Below are positions 1 to 11,300 of a stretch of 64,000 bases of DNA, one piece after another. The translations under genes and the position numbers were made by a program. The notes beneath the pieces are model-generated. The model was not told where the DNA came from, did not search any database, and was given only the letters and a program-made list of their open reading frames with translations. The stretch is from assembly GCA_948470475.1 (NCBI GenBank), contig OX419345.1, positions 17,867,739-17,931,738 on the forward strand. The letters are read 5' to 3'. Position 1 is the first letter of the stretch. Every line of letters starts with the position of its first letter. This stretch comes from Galaxea fascicularis (Eukaryota; Cnidaria; Anthozoa; Scleractinia; Euphylliidae).

Positions 1-730
1 TTGATTTTGAGAAAGGAGTATGATAATTGTGAGAAATAAATATAAAATAATATGTGACAGTCATTATCACAGTCAAAGCCAGCCAAACGTTCCCATCATT
101 AATGGACTAATGAATTCATTTAACTGATTCTGTTCATGAAGTCAATAATTTGATCGTGACATGAATAATCCAATATTCAACTTGAGCCTCTATCCAATAA
201 TTGAATGTTGATTGGATGAACATGTGAAAGATTGTAGCAATTGGTAGCAGTAACAAATGGAAAACCTGAAAAATAAAAACTTCAAGCAACCCAGGCTTTT
301 TTAAACTTTATTTGATCTTCTGCTTTATTAGTCTTCACAATTGCTACACGTCCAATCTTTCCCATCTTCAGTGAGTAATCTGTTGATCTGGTTTCACTAG
401 CATGTTGTGAAATTGCTACAGTGTGTAATGTGACTGTATGCAAGCCCTAAGTTTCTTTCAAGTTTCTTCATCTGTTTGTTCATGTGTCACTGATATCAAC
501 TTCGGTGCACTTGCACATAATCTTGCCAAGTGGCTCCATCCTGTTTATTCAGTTCAGTAGTCTTCCTATTAGTCCAACTTATCTAATTATTATTGCAAGT
601 GGTGGAACAGAGAATTAACTCTGGAGTGTAAATTACAGTGCTGAGAGAAACCCATGAAAAACCCACTGGGCGTTAACCCTAGTAGTAAAGGGTATCAGGG
701 AACCACACGAGGCAAAGAAAAAATTCTTAT
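1..730. other. Gene-free stretch at the left edge
   Basis: I see no open coding stretch with splice signals and no RNA gene here. The sequence is AT-rich and unremarkable. It could be intron or 3' flank of the minus-strand gene whose first exon lies at 2106-2299. Confidence 0.4.
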
Positions 731-804
731 GACCTCGGTGGGAATTGAACCCACGACCTCCGGATTAGATCTACCGTTGCTCTGCCGACTAAGCTACGAG
801 GTCG
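731..804 (-). repeat. tRNA-derived SINE-like head
   Basis: Read on the minus strand, this gives a 7-bp acceptor stem (GACCTCG with CGAGGTC), an A-box-like TAGCTTAGTCGG, a B box GGTTCAATTCC and a good T stem (GTGGG/CCCAC). The anticodon stem does not pair properly and no convincing anticodon can be assigned. This pattern fits a SINE head or tRNA pseudogene better than a working tRNA. A TA-rich simple stretch flanks it at about 855-945. Confidence 0.6.
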
Positions 805-850
805 GACAGAGAAAGTCGGGGACGATTAAGATGGTGAATCGCGGCGAAGA

Positions 851-945
851 GAAAGTAATGGTACATATATATGATATATACATACATATGTATCATACAC
901 ACATATATGTACCATTACAACATACACTGTATATATGTACCATTA
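851..945. repeat. TA-rich imperfect palindromic simple repeat
   Basis: The stretch is mainly ATATAT/ACATAT steps. The motif GTACATATAT occurs near its left edge and its inverted form ATATATGTACCATTA occurs twice further right, so the strand can fold back. It is probably simple-sequence expansion next to the SINE-like head. Confidence 0.5.
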
Positions 946-1849
946 TTATTATTGCAGTCTTGGTATTGATCTCATCCTGAAAACAGCTTCTATGTTAGGT
1001 TGTTTTAGACAGAGTCAGAGAGCTGTAGACAGCCTTCTGATAAACAGTGGTACTGTGCTGGATTTAAATTCAGGTTCTGTTTCATCAGATGATATCTAAG
1101 CTTTCATCAATTTACAGTGTACATACTGATTTCCAACAACTAGAACTAATGACGTGTTTCTTCTCCTCAGAGACAGCAGATTTGGTTCAGTACAGCATGT
1201 GCTTGACTCTACTACATTTAACTGACTGACAATGTACAGGAAAGGGCAAGATCTAGATTTCTGCACAGCCCCATACATGCACGATTGACATAATAACCCT
1301 AATATAATATTATTATACTTTCAAAAGAATCTTCAAGTTAGAAGGAGATGAGCTTACCAGGAAGAAGAACCCTGTTCTTACAGCTGTATTATGCATACAA
1401 TTTTTGACTCAAACTCTATTCGGTTTCAGAACAGGGTTGGTACGCCAGTCATGCATGAATAATATCAATGTATGGGGCTGTGCAGAAATATTTCCCAAGG
1501 AAGCAGTAACAAGACACAAAGGAGTGAGTGAAAAACACTTTCTCTGATCTTGTCTCTACCACAACTCATTACAGAAAAATATTCTTGACCAGAGTAGCCA
1601 GCACTGTATACATAAATTAAACAGAACTGATACATTTCACGATTTACCGAAGTAACTAAGGTAAAGCAACCTCATGTTAAATACACCTTACAGCTGTAAA
1701 TATAAACTTCAAGGGAATATTCCTTGAAAGGCCTTTGGTAGAACCGTCAAGAGAAATACAAAATAGTGGAGACAGGGCAAGGGATTAAGGTTATAACAAG
1801 GCAAACGTACATTAATACAAAAGTTGAGTGAGCGCAGCGTTAAATATTT

Positions 1850-2080
1850 GAAGTTTCGACCCGTTTCGACTGCAACCAGGGGGACAATCATCAGACACAG
1901 CTTTGATGCTACTCTGGTTTAAGGATTAATCAGGATTAATGAATGTAACTTAAAAAGTAATAATTCACGACCCATCGTTTCGACACTCCTGTCTAGTTGT
2001 CTTCATCAGGGGTGATCTAAAGCTGCAACAAGGATCCTTTTATACTCTCACTAAGTACACTATAATTAACGACCTGCTGG
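1850..2080 (-). mobile_element. Penelope-like element 3' tail relic
   Basis: On the minus strand, positions 2080 to about 1990 read almost identically to 7080-7141 on the plus strand (shared blocks include TATAAAAGGATCC, TTGCAGC, TTAGATCACC, CTGATGAAGA and ACTAGACAGGA). The block at about 1930-1870, with AAACCAGAGTA and CCTGGTTGCAG, recurs at 8292-8341. At both plus-strand sites it accompanies Penelope-type reverse transcriptase or GIY-YIG coding relics, so this is a 3'-terminal piece of the same family in the opposite orientation. It sits in what would be the first intron of the minus-strand gene starting at 2299. Confidence 0.6.
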
Positions 2081-2105
2081 TAGCTCAACTTAAGCTTAAG
2101 CTTAC

Positions 2106-2299
2106 CTCTCTTCATATGATTCTCGAGAGCCCCAAACCCTTTGTTTTGTTGTTTCTACATTAGATCTATCGAAATATCTCGCATTTTTGTCCCACGCTTC
2201 TCTTCTATCTGCTTCAAACTGGTTTCTGCGAACAAGAAGGCCTTCGTTTCTGTTTCTGTAGTTTTTCACCCAGTACGGTTGCAACGTTGGAAGCGCCAT
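2106..2299 (-). CDS. First coding exon of an unrecognised protein (partial gene)
   Basis: The frame opens at ATG 2299, in a good initiation context (AAAATGGCG) and starting MALPTLQPYWV. It runs 64 codons with no stop and ends at a consensus donor (GAGAG|GTAAGC) in phase 2. An in-frame ATG at 2323 could add eight residues. The peptide is charged and rich in Arg, Glu and Asn, with aromatic residues (RYFDRS, VWGSRESYEER) and no signal peptide or membrane segment, so it looks cytosolic. I do not recognise the family. The next exon would begin with one nucleotide completing an AG-N codon; I found no convincing partner before position 1, so the gene probably leaves the window on the left. A tRNA-like gene starts about 85 bp upstream in divergent orientation. 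Confidence 0.55.
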
Positions 2300-2407
2300 T
2301 TTGTTTGGAATTTTTAACACCAAAGTGAGGCAACATAGTCAATGCAGACACCGAGACGGATATTAATTAGGTATAAATAACAAAATTTTGCCCTCAATTT
2401 TCTATCT

Positions 2408-2412
2408 GCCGA

Positions 2413-2463
<51 letters not shown>

Positions 2464-2510
2464 AAAACCGGAGAGCTCGCATGAGCTCTGGAAAATCCCG
2501 GGTCTCGGCA
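2408..2510 (+). tRNA. tRNA-Phe (GAA)-like gene with a 30-nt insertion in the T loop
   Basis: All stems of tRNA-Phe are intact: 7-bp acceptor stem GCCGAGA/TCTCGGC, D stem GCTC/GAGC, anticodon stem TCAGA/TCTGA around loop CTGAAGA (anticodon GAA), and T stem CCTGG/CCGGG. Removing about 30 nt inside the T loop (about 2468-2497) leaves a normal 73-nt tRNA. The insert itself folds: AGAGCTC pairs with GAGCTCT around GCAT, with flanking CC/GG. A and B boxes are largely present, although the insert alters the 3' half of the B box. A run of nine T (2515-2523) directly downstream suits RNA polymerase III termination. It may be a working variant, a recently interrupted pseudogene, or a substrate for unusual processing; structure alone cannot tell. 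Confidence 0.75.
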
Positions 2511-3676
2511 ATAATTTTTTTTTCTCTATTTTAACTATGTCTTCTCTCTGTTTTTTGTTGTCATTTATTTCAACTTGAAGAAATATCCATAAATTATTGT
2601 AACTTGAGGGTTTCTCTTCTACCTATGTCGAGAAAATATATCAATGTTTTTTCTGAAACTTTAATTTTATAGATTTTTAACTTTCTTCCTCAATGGTCAT
2701 TAAGAAAAGTCAAGGAAACTGTGAATAAAATAACAACAATGGACAAACAAAAACAACATTTACTTCTTTTTAAGACAGCAGTGGGTTGAGAGCGTTTGGA
2801 GTCTGGACCAAAACGGACGTGTGTACGGGCACAGGGTAACCAACCATCATCAGCAAACCTTTTGACCATTTTCGACAAAAAACTCTATTTATTTAACATT
2901 TTATTTAATTTATTCTATGAATTGAGTTTGGAATTGTGTAGTTTTGAAAGTTTTGTGAGTATCATAAAACACACCACCGTAATTATACTTTGAAGTACAT
3001 CATCTATTATCATATATATAATTATAAGCAAGGTTTGAATAACCTGCCGGCTCTAAATTGTAAAGCGCATTTGATCATGTTCGGCATGAAAAATGCTCTA
3101 TATAAGTTTCAATTATTATTATTATTATTATTGTTATTATTATTAGCACACTATGTAATAGTTCCCCAAGCCATTTTAATCTGTGATTCTTGTTCTCTTG
3201 TTACAGGAAATTTTCTCTGATTCTGGCAAAAACGGAAAGTTGTAAACAAACAAAAATGCGAAACTGAGAAGAGCTTTTATTCACCGGAGGAAAGGATTAA
3301 AAAATTCTTGAAGTCAGTTTGAACAGTGCAGTAAATGAGATCCTTTCTAAAATATTGAGTCAGTTTTCGTGAAAATTTATTGTATAAGGTACTGTACAAC
3401 CTGATGTCAACCGAAACAAGTCTGGAAGGGGATTGCTATACAGTGTTACTGCGCCCTTATTTTTGTTGTTTACTGTTACAATCCACTTTTTAATGTGAGA
3501 TATTAACATATCCTATTTTATACAGCCAATAGTGATTCGATTGTTAGGTGTTATCGAGGGATCCCTCTCAAACCCTCCAAAACAGCATCTATTCAAAAAG
3601 TACTTCGGATTTTACCTGTTTTAGTTTCACTTCAGTTTTTTTGGTTCTTTGGGGAAATAATCGAATGGACTATCAA
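2511..3676. other. Intergenic stretch with a TTA microsatellite
   Basis: No supportable gene is seen. A (TTA)n/(ATT)n microsatellite lies at about 3112-3145. The rest is AT-rich spacer and the 3' flank of the minus-strand tetraspanin. Confidence 0.5.
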
Positions 3677-4850
3677 TCACGTCTGTGACTTGTCGCGTAA
3701 ATCTTTATAGGCATCTAGTGGTAAATCATCATCATCATCATCGTCATCGACTTCATTCTCATTAAGTCTTTCTTTGGAAGCATGTTGGGCCTTTTTTGGG
3801 GTCACTCTTCGTGTGGACCCAGGCGTGCTCCGTGCGGACGAGCCATCCCTCGCAGAGCTGGGCTCGTCACTAGGCTCTACTCCTTTCAGAGCATCGACCG
3901 GACTTAGTCCTCTCACAGAGTTGAAACAGAAACCGAATATGATAATACACAACAAAGTAAACAGGTTCAGTAGGCCGATAGCCAGACCCACCCCTCCCAC
4001 AAACTTTTTTTTGTCATCGTAAGAGTAGTTAAGACCCGTGCAACCAAGAATGTTGATGACGTCAATAGGGTTTTTTGTGTCCATATCGTAGCCACACTTT
4101 GGAGCTGGAAATTTACAGCACGATGAGGGTACTCTGTTGTTGACTCCCTGAAAAACAAGAAAAAGCCAATAAATAGAAAAAACTGAATAAAAGCGTGAAG
4201 AAGAAAGTACGTCAGGTAATTTGTAGCGACCCTCTGAAACTCGGTACCGCTTGATTTCCAAATTCACAGCTGTAAGCAACGAGATGACTGTTTCGGTAAG
4301 GAAAAACTTATCTGATGATAATTTTAATTATCCCTTTCTATAAGACCGCGCTCAATTTACAAACCTGAGCTGCTGCCCACTTTGAAGTGAACCAATCACG
4401 GTAGTCTAGTAGTCCACAACATGCGTAAGTCCGCTGGATTTGATCGAAGGCTTCTGTAACCTTCTTATCCTGTCCATAATCGGCCATCATCTGCACAGCA
4501 TTGTCAAATTTCTTTTTATTTACATTCACTTCACTTGCCAACGTGAAATAAACAACTGCCAAAATAAACTCCACCAAGAATAGTATTATAAATAACAAAG
4601 TCAGCAGTGTCGAGAGTCGATTGTTTTCTTTTGCTATGGCGAAGAAGGCCAGAGCTGTTATTATCAGCAGAAGAATTAATAGACCAATTCTGAGCCCGAC
4701 GTTGACAGGGAAAGCGGCTGCCTTCATCGTCAAGTAGTCTCCAGATGGTGTGGGTATGGTGACGGCAAAGATGATTAGTGACAGACCAGAGAGGACAAAA
4801 AGAGTCAGAAATCCTATCATCGACCATTTTATGATTTTTTTGGGCTCCAT
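3677..4850 (-). CDS. Tetraspanin, two coding exons
   Basis: Exons are 4365-4850 and 3677-4147 (minus), joined in phase 0 (CTCAG|GTTTG donor; TTTTTCAG|GGA acceptor), giving 318 residues. Four hydrophobic helices lie at about residues 11-30, 51-73, 81-104 and 212-236. The large extracellular loop holds the family's CCG motif (144-146), a second Cys pair C172-C173, and C180 and C198, so six Cys for three disulfides. Tetraspanins organise membrane microdomains by binding integrins and other receptors; this one should sit in the plasma or endosomal membrane. The long cytosolic tail is Ser/Lys-rich and ends with eight consecutive Asp before LPLDAYKDLRD, which is unusual. Only one intron interrupts the coding region, inside the loop, fewer than most animal tetraspanins have. 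The subfamily is not clear to me. Confidence 0.93.
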
Positions 4851-6780
4851 GTTGCGTCACTACGTTTCTTGATATCTACAAAGGTATCACAAACTATCAG
4901 TTACTAAATACAAAAGGTCTCAAGTTTGGAAATGCCTTGAGAACTAGTTGTACTGCACAGGAAAATCTTGGATGAAGATCACAAGTCAAAGAGGGGAATG
5001 GGAAACCGAGAATGTTATCTTCTATTACTTACCGCAGGGCCCAGTTGTTCGAAAGCCGATTAACATAATCCACGATTAGCGTAAACTTTGGTTGCAGTTT
5101 TTAACTATTGGATGAAAGTTGTTTTCGCTGCTTTTTGTTTTCCAGGATTGACTTCCCCTTATCTAAAATTTTGCATAATATCGGCACTGAACAACGTTTG
5201 GAGACAGAGAAATAAGCTCCTTGATCAATTTTTAATCCTGGATTAGCGTTAATCGGCTTTCGAACAACCGGGCCCTGGGCAAATCAGGAAACATAGTAAT
5301 TATACCAATTGTATCGAAGTAGCGTTGTATTAATAGCATTTTTTATCTGTTTGTAGCCTTTTACTAGTAGTAGCAGGGGGTCAGATCTCAGTTGGGACGC
5401 ACGGTTCTGTTTCTTTCCCCCTTCATAGTCTTATTTTGCTTTGTCTTACTGCATTGTAACCTAGGTGAAGAATTCAAATGCGGTAGATACATTTCTTGCT
5501 TTCGCACACAAGAAAATGCCTCGTGATCGAAGATAAAAATATTCTTGCTTCTCCGACGCCAAAGCTTAGCCATCCCAGAGAAACAATGTTTCTACATGAA
5601 CGTTTCTCAGTTCGATCAGCCAGACGGTAAGCTCTATATTGAACAATCTGCTGTTTCTCAGACGTTGATATTGTACTGACTGACGTGCTTGAATACAGTT
5701 ATCAAGTGGAAGGGAAGAGCGAAGGGGCTTGAAATCAAATAGGTACATCAAAAGTAAACACAACACGAGCGGATACCTGCGGAGAGCTTCTGCTGTGTTC
5801 TGTGGGTCGTGAAAAGGTAAATAATTCAAAGGCGCTCTCCCTAGACTTTGCTAATAATGTGATACCAAATCAATAGCTTCTCATATTCAAAGATTAACGG
5901 TCTGTTTAAGAGTCCCTCATCAGTTACATTAAATGTGGGTGGATCTCAGAAAGCAATGGGAAAAGTTCCTTTCGTCTCGACAAATGTTTGCTTCCGTCTA
6001 ACGGGTTGTGCTCTTACCTTAACTTGTACATCATCTCCTTCATCTTAAAATTCTACATTGTCAGCCCGTTGGTAGCAAAATTATTTCCATTTTTATCGGT
6101 TGAGATTTGTTGCGTATTTTTCCTTTTTAGAAACTTTCAGAAATATGATTAGATTTGACGCTAGTCAGATGTGATTTCAATTAGCAATAGTTTTTCTTTA
6201 GTTCATAAAATTTTAATGGTTGCTGGAAGTTTCGTACCAGGTTGCACTGGTTTTCGTGCTTACTCATGCGTCATAGATGGGTTTAAAAAGCTTTTAAAGT
6301 TCAATTTGTTGAATAAACTGTTATTGACTAATCGACAGAGTTTGTAAACAGTAAGCAACAGATTACAGGTACCCGTTATTTCATCGTTTAGCTCAAGATA
6401 ACATAAATTTTAGGGATCGAAGCTGAAGCAGCAAATGGCAAATGGCAAGTCTGGTTTTCTTCCTGTTTTCAGTCTTGTGGGCCATTTTCGTCTCCTGAGC
6501 CCACCGCAAATCGTAGCCACAGCTGGTGTCTGGGTATCCGCTATGAGATTCAGAGTTAAGTCACGGAGGGCTCTGGGAAAGTGAATGCCTGTAGGCGCCG
6601 TGCGTGCACGTAAAGCCCTGGAAACTAGTAGAAAGGCTCTTTACTATTCAGGCCGCCCCGTCCTCTATTTGAAATCACAACTTTTTCTTTGCGGATTGCC
6701 CCTTCCATCCACACGCATCTGGTGAAATTAAAAAGGTCACCGAAAACGCAACTGTGTTTCCTTGCGTCGTATTTCAAGTA
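4851..6780. other. Gene-free stretch with one foldback element
   Basis: No coding exon with credible splice sites was found. The only structured item is the terminal-inverted-repeat element at 5037-5275. Minus-strand open frames near 5388-5829 lack family features and splice context and are treated as chance. Confidence 0.45.
5037..5275. mobile_element. Short non-autonomous DNA element (MITE) with GGGCCC termini
   Basis: The left end GGGCCCAGTTGTTCGAAAGC and the right end, inverted, CTTTCGAACAACCGGGCCC form terminal inverted repeats of about 30 bp. A second internal inverted block carries ATTAGCGTTAATCGG. A related copy is at 42882-43101, and a more distant one with GGCCCCGGTTG ends is at 12020-12166. 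There is no coding capacity. Confidence 0.8.
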
Positions 6781-6789
6781 AAAATGAGT

Positions 6790-7110
6790 ACATCGGACAG
6801 ACCAAACGTCAGTTTGGTACTCCTTTTAAAAGAGCATCAAAAAGCGGTTTTTCTTTGCAAAGAAGAAAACACGGCTTTTTCGGAGCATGCTTGTAAAACC
6901 AACCATACAACTGCGTGGGATAATTCCAAAATTATCACCACTAACGGCGGTACCATCAATGGCTTTGTTTGGAAGCTTATTATAATTGCACATCGACTCC
7001 GCCCAAGGTCTTTGAAATGTGATAATGGCGGCCTTTTATCTGACACTTATTTACGAGAAAAAAGAAAAAGGTTGTTAATTAGTGAGCGTATAAAAGGATC
7101 CTTTTTGCAG
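6790..7110 (+). mobile_element. Penelope-like GIY-YIG endonuclease C-terminal fragment
   Basis: The plus-strand frame contains KEHQKAV, SEHACKTNHTTAWD and DNGGLLSDTY, the order expected for the distal part of the GIY-YIG nuclease domain of Penelope-like elements. That domain normally follows the reverse transcriptase. The frame stops just before the conserved 3'-tail block at 7090-7141. The catalytic GIY-YIG motif itself is missing, so the piece is inactive. It lies upstream of, not downstream from, the reverse transcriptase relic at 7127, as would happen at a junction between two copies. Confidence 0.65.
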
Positions 7111-7126
7111 CATTAGATCACCGCTG

Positions 7127-8102
7127 ATGAAGAGAACTAGACAGGAGGAGGTCCTTGCTACACTCGATGTCTGCTCACTCTATACAAACATCCCTCAAGA
7201 AGAAGGGATACAAATTATTTGCCAATACTACGAAGAACATTATCAGTCTAACCCCCCTGTCCCCACACTTATTCTTGAGGAACTCATGAGACTAATCCTT
7301 AGAGAAAATTCTTTTCAATTTAATGGCAAAAACTACCTGCAGACTCACGGTATAGCAATGGGGACTAAAATGGCGGTAGCTTTCGCAGTCATTTTCATGG
7401 CTCATGTCGAAAAACAGCTACTAGCAACAAGCCCCTGCAAACCTGTTCTCTGGAAACGTTTCATAGACGACATTTTTTCAGTGTGGACCATAAGCGGAAA
7501 CGAAATCAACAAATTTGTTGAATTCGCAAATAACTTCCACTCAACAATCAAGTTTACTTGCGAAATGTCGCCTGGACGTATTGTTTTTCTTGACACTGAA
7601 GTTTTCAAAGGCTCACGTTTTGTCAACGGCAATCTACTCGATGTCAAAACACATTTTAAGCCTACAGAAACTTTCCAATATACGCATTTCTCCTCATGCC
7701 ACCCTCCCAGTGTTAAGAAGGGATTCATCAAAGGAGAGACATTGCGTCTTTTGAGAACAAACTCAGTCAAAGAAAATTTCGAGTCATTCAAACGGGATTT
7801 TCAATCTCTATTACTCGACCGAGGCTATCCTCTACAATTCATTACAACCATAATGGCATTTCTCATCAAGGAAAGAGGCTTTAAAAACCAAAACTAAAAC
7901 ATCAAACAGAGCTTTGCCACTAGTAACTACATACAACCCGGCTTTACCGAATCTTAAAGAGATTCTTATGAAACACTGGCACCTTATTTCAGGCAACCCT
8001 AAACTCGCTCAAACATTTTCTAACAACCCTATTGTCGCTTACCGGAAGGACAAATCGCTCAAAGACTTTCTAGTCCGAGCAAAAATCCCTTCCCAAGTTT
8101 AA
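7127..8102 (+). mobile_element. Penelope-like reverse transcriptase relic
   Basis: The main frame (to 7897) carries core reverse transcriptase motifs: LDVCSLYTNIP (the first catalytic Asp), GIAMGTKMA, then RFIDDIF with the paired Asp, and LDTEVF. A frame change near 7885-7900 leads to the C-terminal stretch NLKEILMKHWHLI and RKDKSLKDFLVRAKIP, typical of the region after the thumb in Penelope-like elements. The N-terminal part of the protein is absent, and the frame begins abruptly at the preceding copy's 3' tail. No nuclease domain follows. Such elements encode a reverse transcriptase related to telomerase; this copy is truncated and frameshifted. Confidence 0.85.
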
Positions 8103-8195
8103 AACAACAAAAACGGGAGTTATATGCGGTAAGGAGGGTGACAATATTACAAACATTTTCTTTGCTGTATACCTTTTTTTACATGTCTATCTCAT

Positions 8196-8286
8196 TAATA
8201 TTCATATTTTCGAATATCCGGACTCTCGATTATCCGGACTATTTACCGAGGTCCCGACGATTCCGGATAATCGAGGTTCGACTGTA
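8196..8286 (-). mobile_element. Tigger/pogo-like terminal sequence
   Basis: Read from 8286 on the minus strand, it begins ACAGTCGAACCTCGATTATC and repeats TTATCCGG/TATCCGGA motifs. This is the classic outer terminal-repeat style of Tigger/pogo elements (start CAGT, TA target). No transposase is present. It interrupts the Penelope-like relic, whose tail resumes at about 8287. Confidence 0.6.
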
Positions 8287-8345
8287 ATCTTTAAACCAGA
8301 GTAACATCATACCCATGTCTGATTGTCCACCTGGTTGCAGTGTGA
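8287..8345 (+). mobile_element. Penelope-like 3' tail fragment
   Basis: The blocks AAACCAGAGTAACATCA, TGTCTGATTGTCC and CCTGGTTGCAG match the reversed relic at 1870-1930, so this is the distal tail of the element whose reverse transcriptase ends at 8102. Confidence 0.55.
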
Positions 8346-11300
8346 ACCTGAACTAACCATGTTCAAGGTTGTTATCCCAGAACACCAACGACTTCATCTG
8401 TAGGGCTGTCTTGAAAATGGAAGCGTCAAACGACTCATCAGAGGTTTGTCGACCAAACATTGATTTCAGAAGGAGAGAAGCACGGTCTTGTTATCTGACT
8501 GAAACCAAACATCACTGTAAACATAGGCACGCAATGCGTGCTTGAGCTATTTTGTGAAGGGCGATAAAATGTTGATAAGATAGGGAGAAGTCAGAAAATT
8601 GTTGAATGGTGAGTCATTTATCTGTGGCGCTTTTGGTTTTTGCTATGGTATCGGAGAAGTACGAGCAAACTGTTTTTCATTTGATTTTTGTCTAGTTTTC
8701 TTATTTCTAAGACTGATTTTGAGTTTGATTTGTACCAATTAAATAGTCATTCATCCTACATTTTTTGAAACAAGAGTTTCATTAATTCCGCAAAAACCGA
8801 TATATAATATATTTTCTATTATTTGTTCATTTTCTTTCTCCGCACTTTCGCAAACACTATATTCTTCCGGTCCCTCAAAACCCCCAAAGTATACGTACAC
8901 GTGCTGAAACAGTTCCAGGACCACATGAAGAAATATTCGCAAACAAACGAACCACCAAACACAACGTAATATACAACACCTGCAAAAACAAATCAACGTT
9001 GAACAAATAGTACTGATAACGAATATAGATGTAATTGCCATAATTCATCAATTTCTGATTTTCAAGTGCTTTATGCTGTTTACTTCGGACAGCATAAATA
9101 GCCCGACCTAAACAAACGCTCTTATTTTAGTGTTGGGCCTTTTGCTGCCAACGTCTGTGTATAGTAAGCAGATGAGCGTAACACCGCGTTATATCCCGAA
9201 ATATGGGCAATATAAACTTACCGACTCGAAAACAAACCACCAATTAATTCCAAAATAAGCTCCTCCGAATTAAGAGCATCAACAGTTGTACAATATTAAA
9301 AAACCCGATCAACAGACAAACAACGGATCGAAATCCGCCAATAAGAAGAAGAGAAAATTGAAGTTGAGAAAAGTAGCCAATAAAAAACGGTTAAAAGTGA
9401 CCAATCATTGTAAACAGAAAATAAATTCAATTAGATGTTGATGTAAACAAGTTGAATTGACCACGTGCAAATCTTGTGATTGATCAAAGGTCATGTTGGA
9501 TGCACGTGACCGATCAAAGTTCGGAGTCGCATTTAACCAACAGCGCTGCCTTATTCATGTGGGAATTAACCAACGAACTTGCTATTACCAAACGTAGGCA
9601 CGTGATAGATCAAAGTTGAAAATCGCATTTGATAAACAGGGCTGTATGTCTTGGTGCCTGTTTACACGTGAGAGACAAAAGTAATCCATTTGACAAATGA
9701 AATTGCTCACTATCCGAAATCACCATTTTCATTGTTTAACGTAAAAACGGCTTCACTTCAAGGGGAGCAAATATCCAGATTAAGGATTCCCTTCCATAGC
9801 ATTTTTCTTCCGTACAAATATCACTTGTGGAAACAGTGACTTCTGATTAGACTAATATTTATAGTTTTCAAATTCGTCAAACATATGTTTATTTTCGTCA
9901 CACAATGCTCTTCCAGTTTTAACAACGTTCTTGCAGTTTTGACAAAATTAGCAAAGGAACAAAAAAACACAAGAAAAATTACAAAACTAAGCACGCGTCC
10001 ACTTCGAAACGAAATATTTGCTCCCCGAGTAGGAACCGCTCAACCAAATTACCTTGATGCTGAATCAATTACGACTAGCATTATTCGTTTAACGTTTTTT
10101 GCCGCTTTTCACCGCCTGCATTATTTGCGATAATCAGAGCATTCAATCCGTTCAATGGCAAATAGTAATATGTGATTTAAAGAACACTGCTTGATCTCAG
10201 AACGGCATTTCTTCCCCGCTAGGTCTCTCGCAGTAACACTACGGCCGGGTTGTTTGAATAACTCGACGTTTCAATTCTCAAAAACTAAATTTCATTGTTT
10301 TTAACCCTCAAAAATTCTCCTCAGAAGTGGTCGAGTGCCACTAACATAGTTCTACTTTCGTTTTCATCGGGATGACCAAATTCAAAGATGCTGAAAAATC
10401 ATTGAAGGACTTTCTAGGGGGCGCAGGTATCATTCTACAGAACAGGTTGTGCATCGCACGCAATTCAAAATAGTAAAGACACTTCCCTCGAAAACGTCAG
10501 ATGACAATTTTTAATGCTTCAAAGTCTTGTGTTGAATGCAGTTCATCCATTAACAAACATGAGCAGCTGTAAACTTCAAATACTTTCGTCCCCACCTTAC
10601 TACCTTCATCCATCGAAACAGCACAACTCATAATTCATTCTAATCTGACTCCAGTATCTCACGCCTATTGTTGTCATTCACGCATGCGTTAAATATACAA
10701 ACCCTTTTCTCCGGAAAGACTACCATAACGGTGGTACCCCTTGGTGTGATAGTAATGAATACATCACGCAACAATAGATAGATGACGCGTGACATCCCAC
10801 GCTGATGTTCCTTTGAGCGTAATCAACACGCATGTGTAACTTAGTCTCAGTGCTGACCATCACTGACCACATGCTTTCAAAAACATCTTTAAAACAGGGA
10901 ATTAGATTGGCCCCTGGCTGAAACAATGCCATCTAAAGAAACCTTTATTTCATTGGTTCAAGGCAGAACCACCCGACCAAGGAAGAATTTCTTGAGCTTC
11001 ATGCTGACATAGAGCGATTTTGTTTACACAAAATAGCTCAAAAAGGGCTGCATGGAGTTTTAGGTGAACCGGTGTATTGGTCATATATGCCGGAGAGAGA
11101 TCTCTGGCACACAAGATACTGTAATAAAATTCGGTCTGTTTGTTTTATAGGTTTATGAAGTACTTTTCCAGCATTTTAAGAAAAACAAAAAACAGGTAGT
11201 ACCACATTTTGGGGTTTCACATACCATTCTCCTAGATTGGTTTCTTGATTTAAAAGGAAACTGTTTTCTTTATTCAGAATTCTTGCCTGTGTATATGAAC

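Noticed and set aside
731..804. A functional tRNA gene
   Set aside because: The anticodon stem does not pair although the other stems do; a SINE head or pseudogene is more likely.
8751..9041. Minus-strand frame of 96 codons with a hydrophobic stretch
   Set aside because: No acceptor or donor fits, the hydrophobic part is Cys/Phe-rich as expected from AT-rich random frames, and there is no family motif.
9215..9330. Minus-strand hydrophobic frame next to a strong GTAAGT donor, resembling a tetraspanin last helix
   Set aside because: The hydrophobic frame hits a stop before the donor, so donor and frame do not belong together; no partner exon was found.
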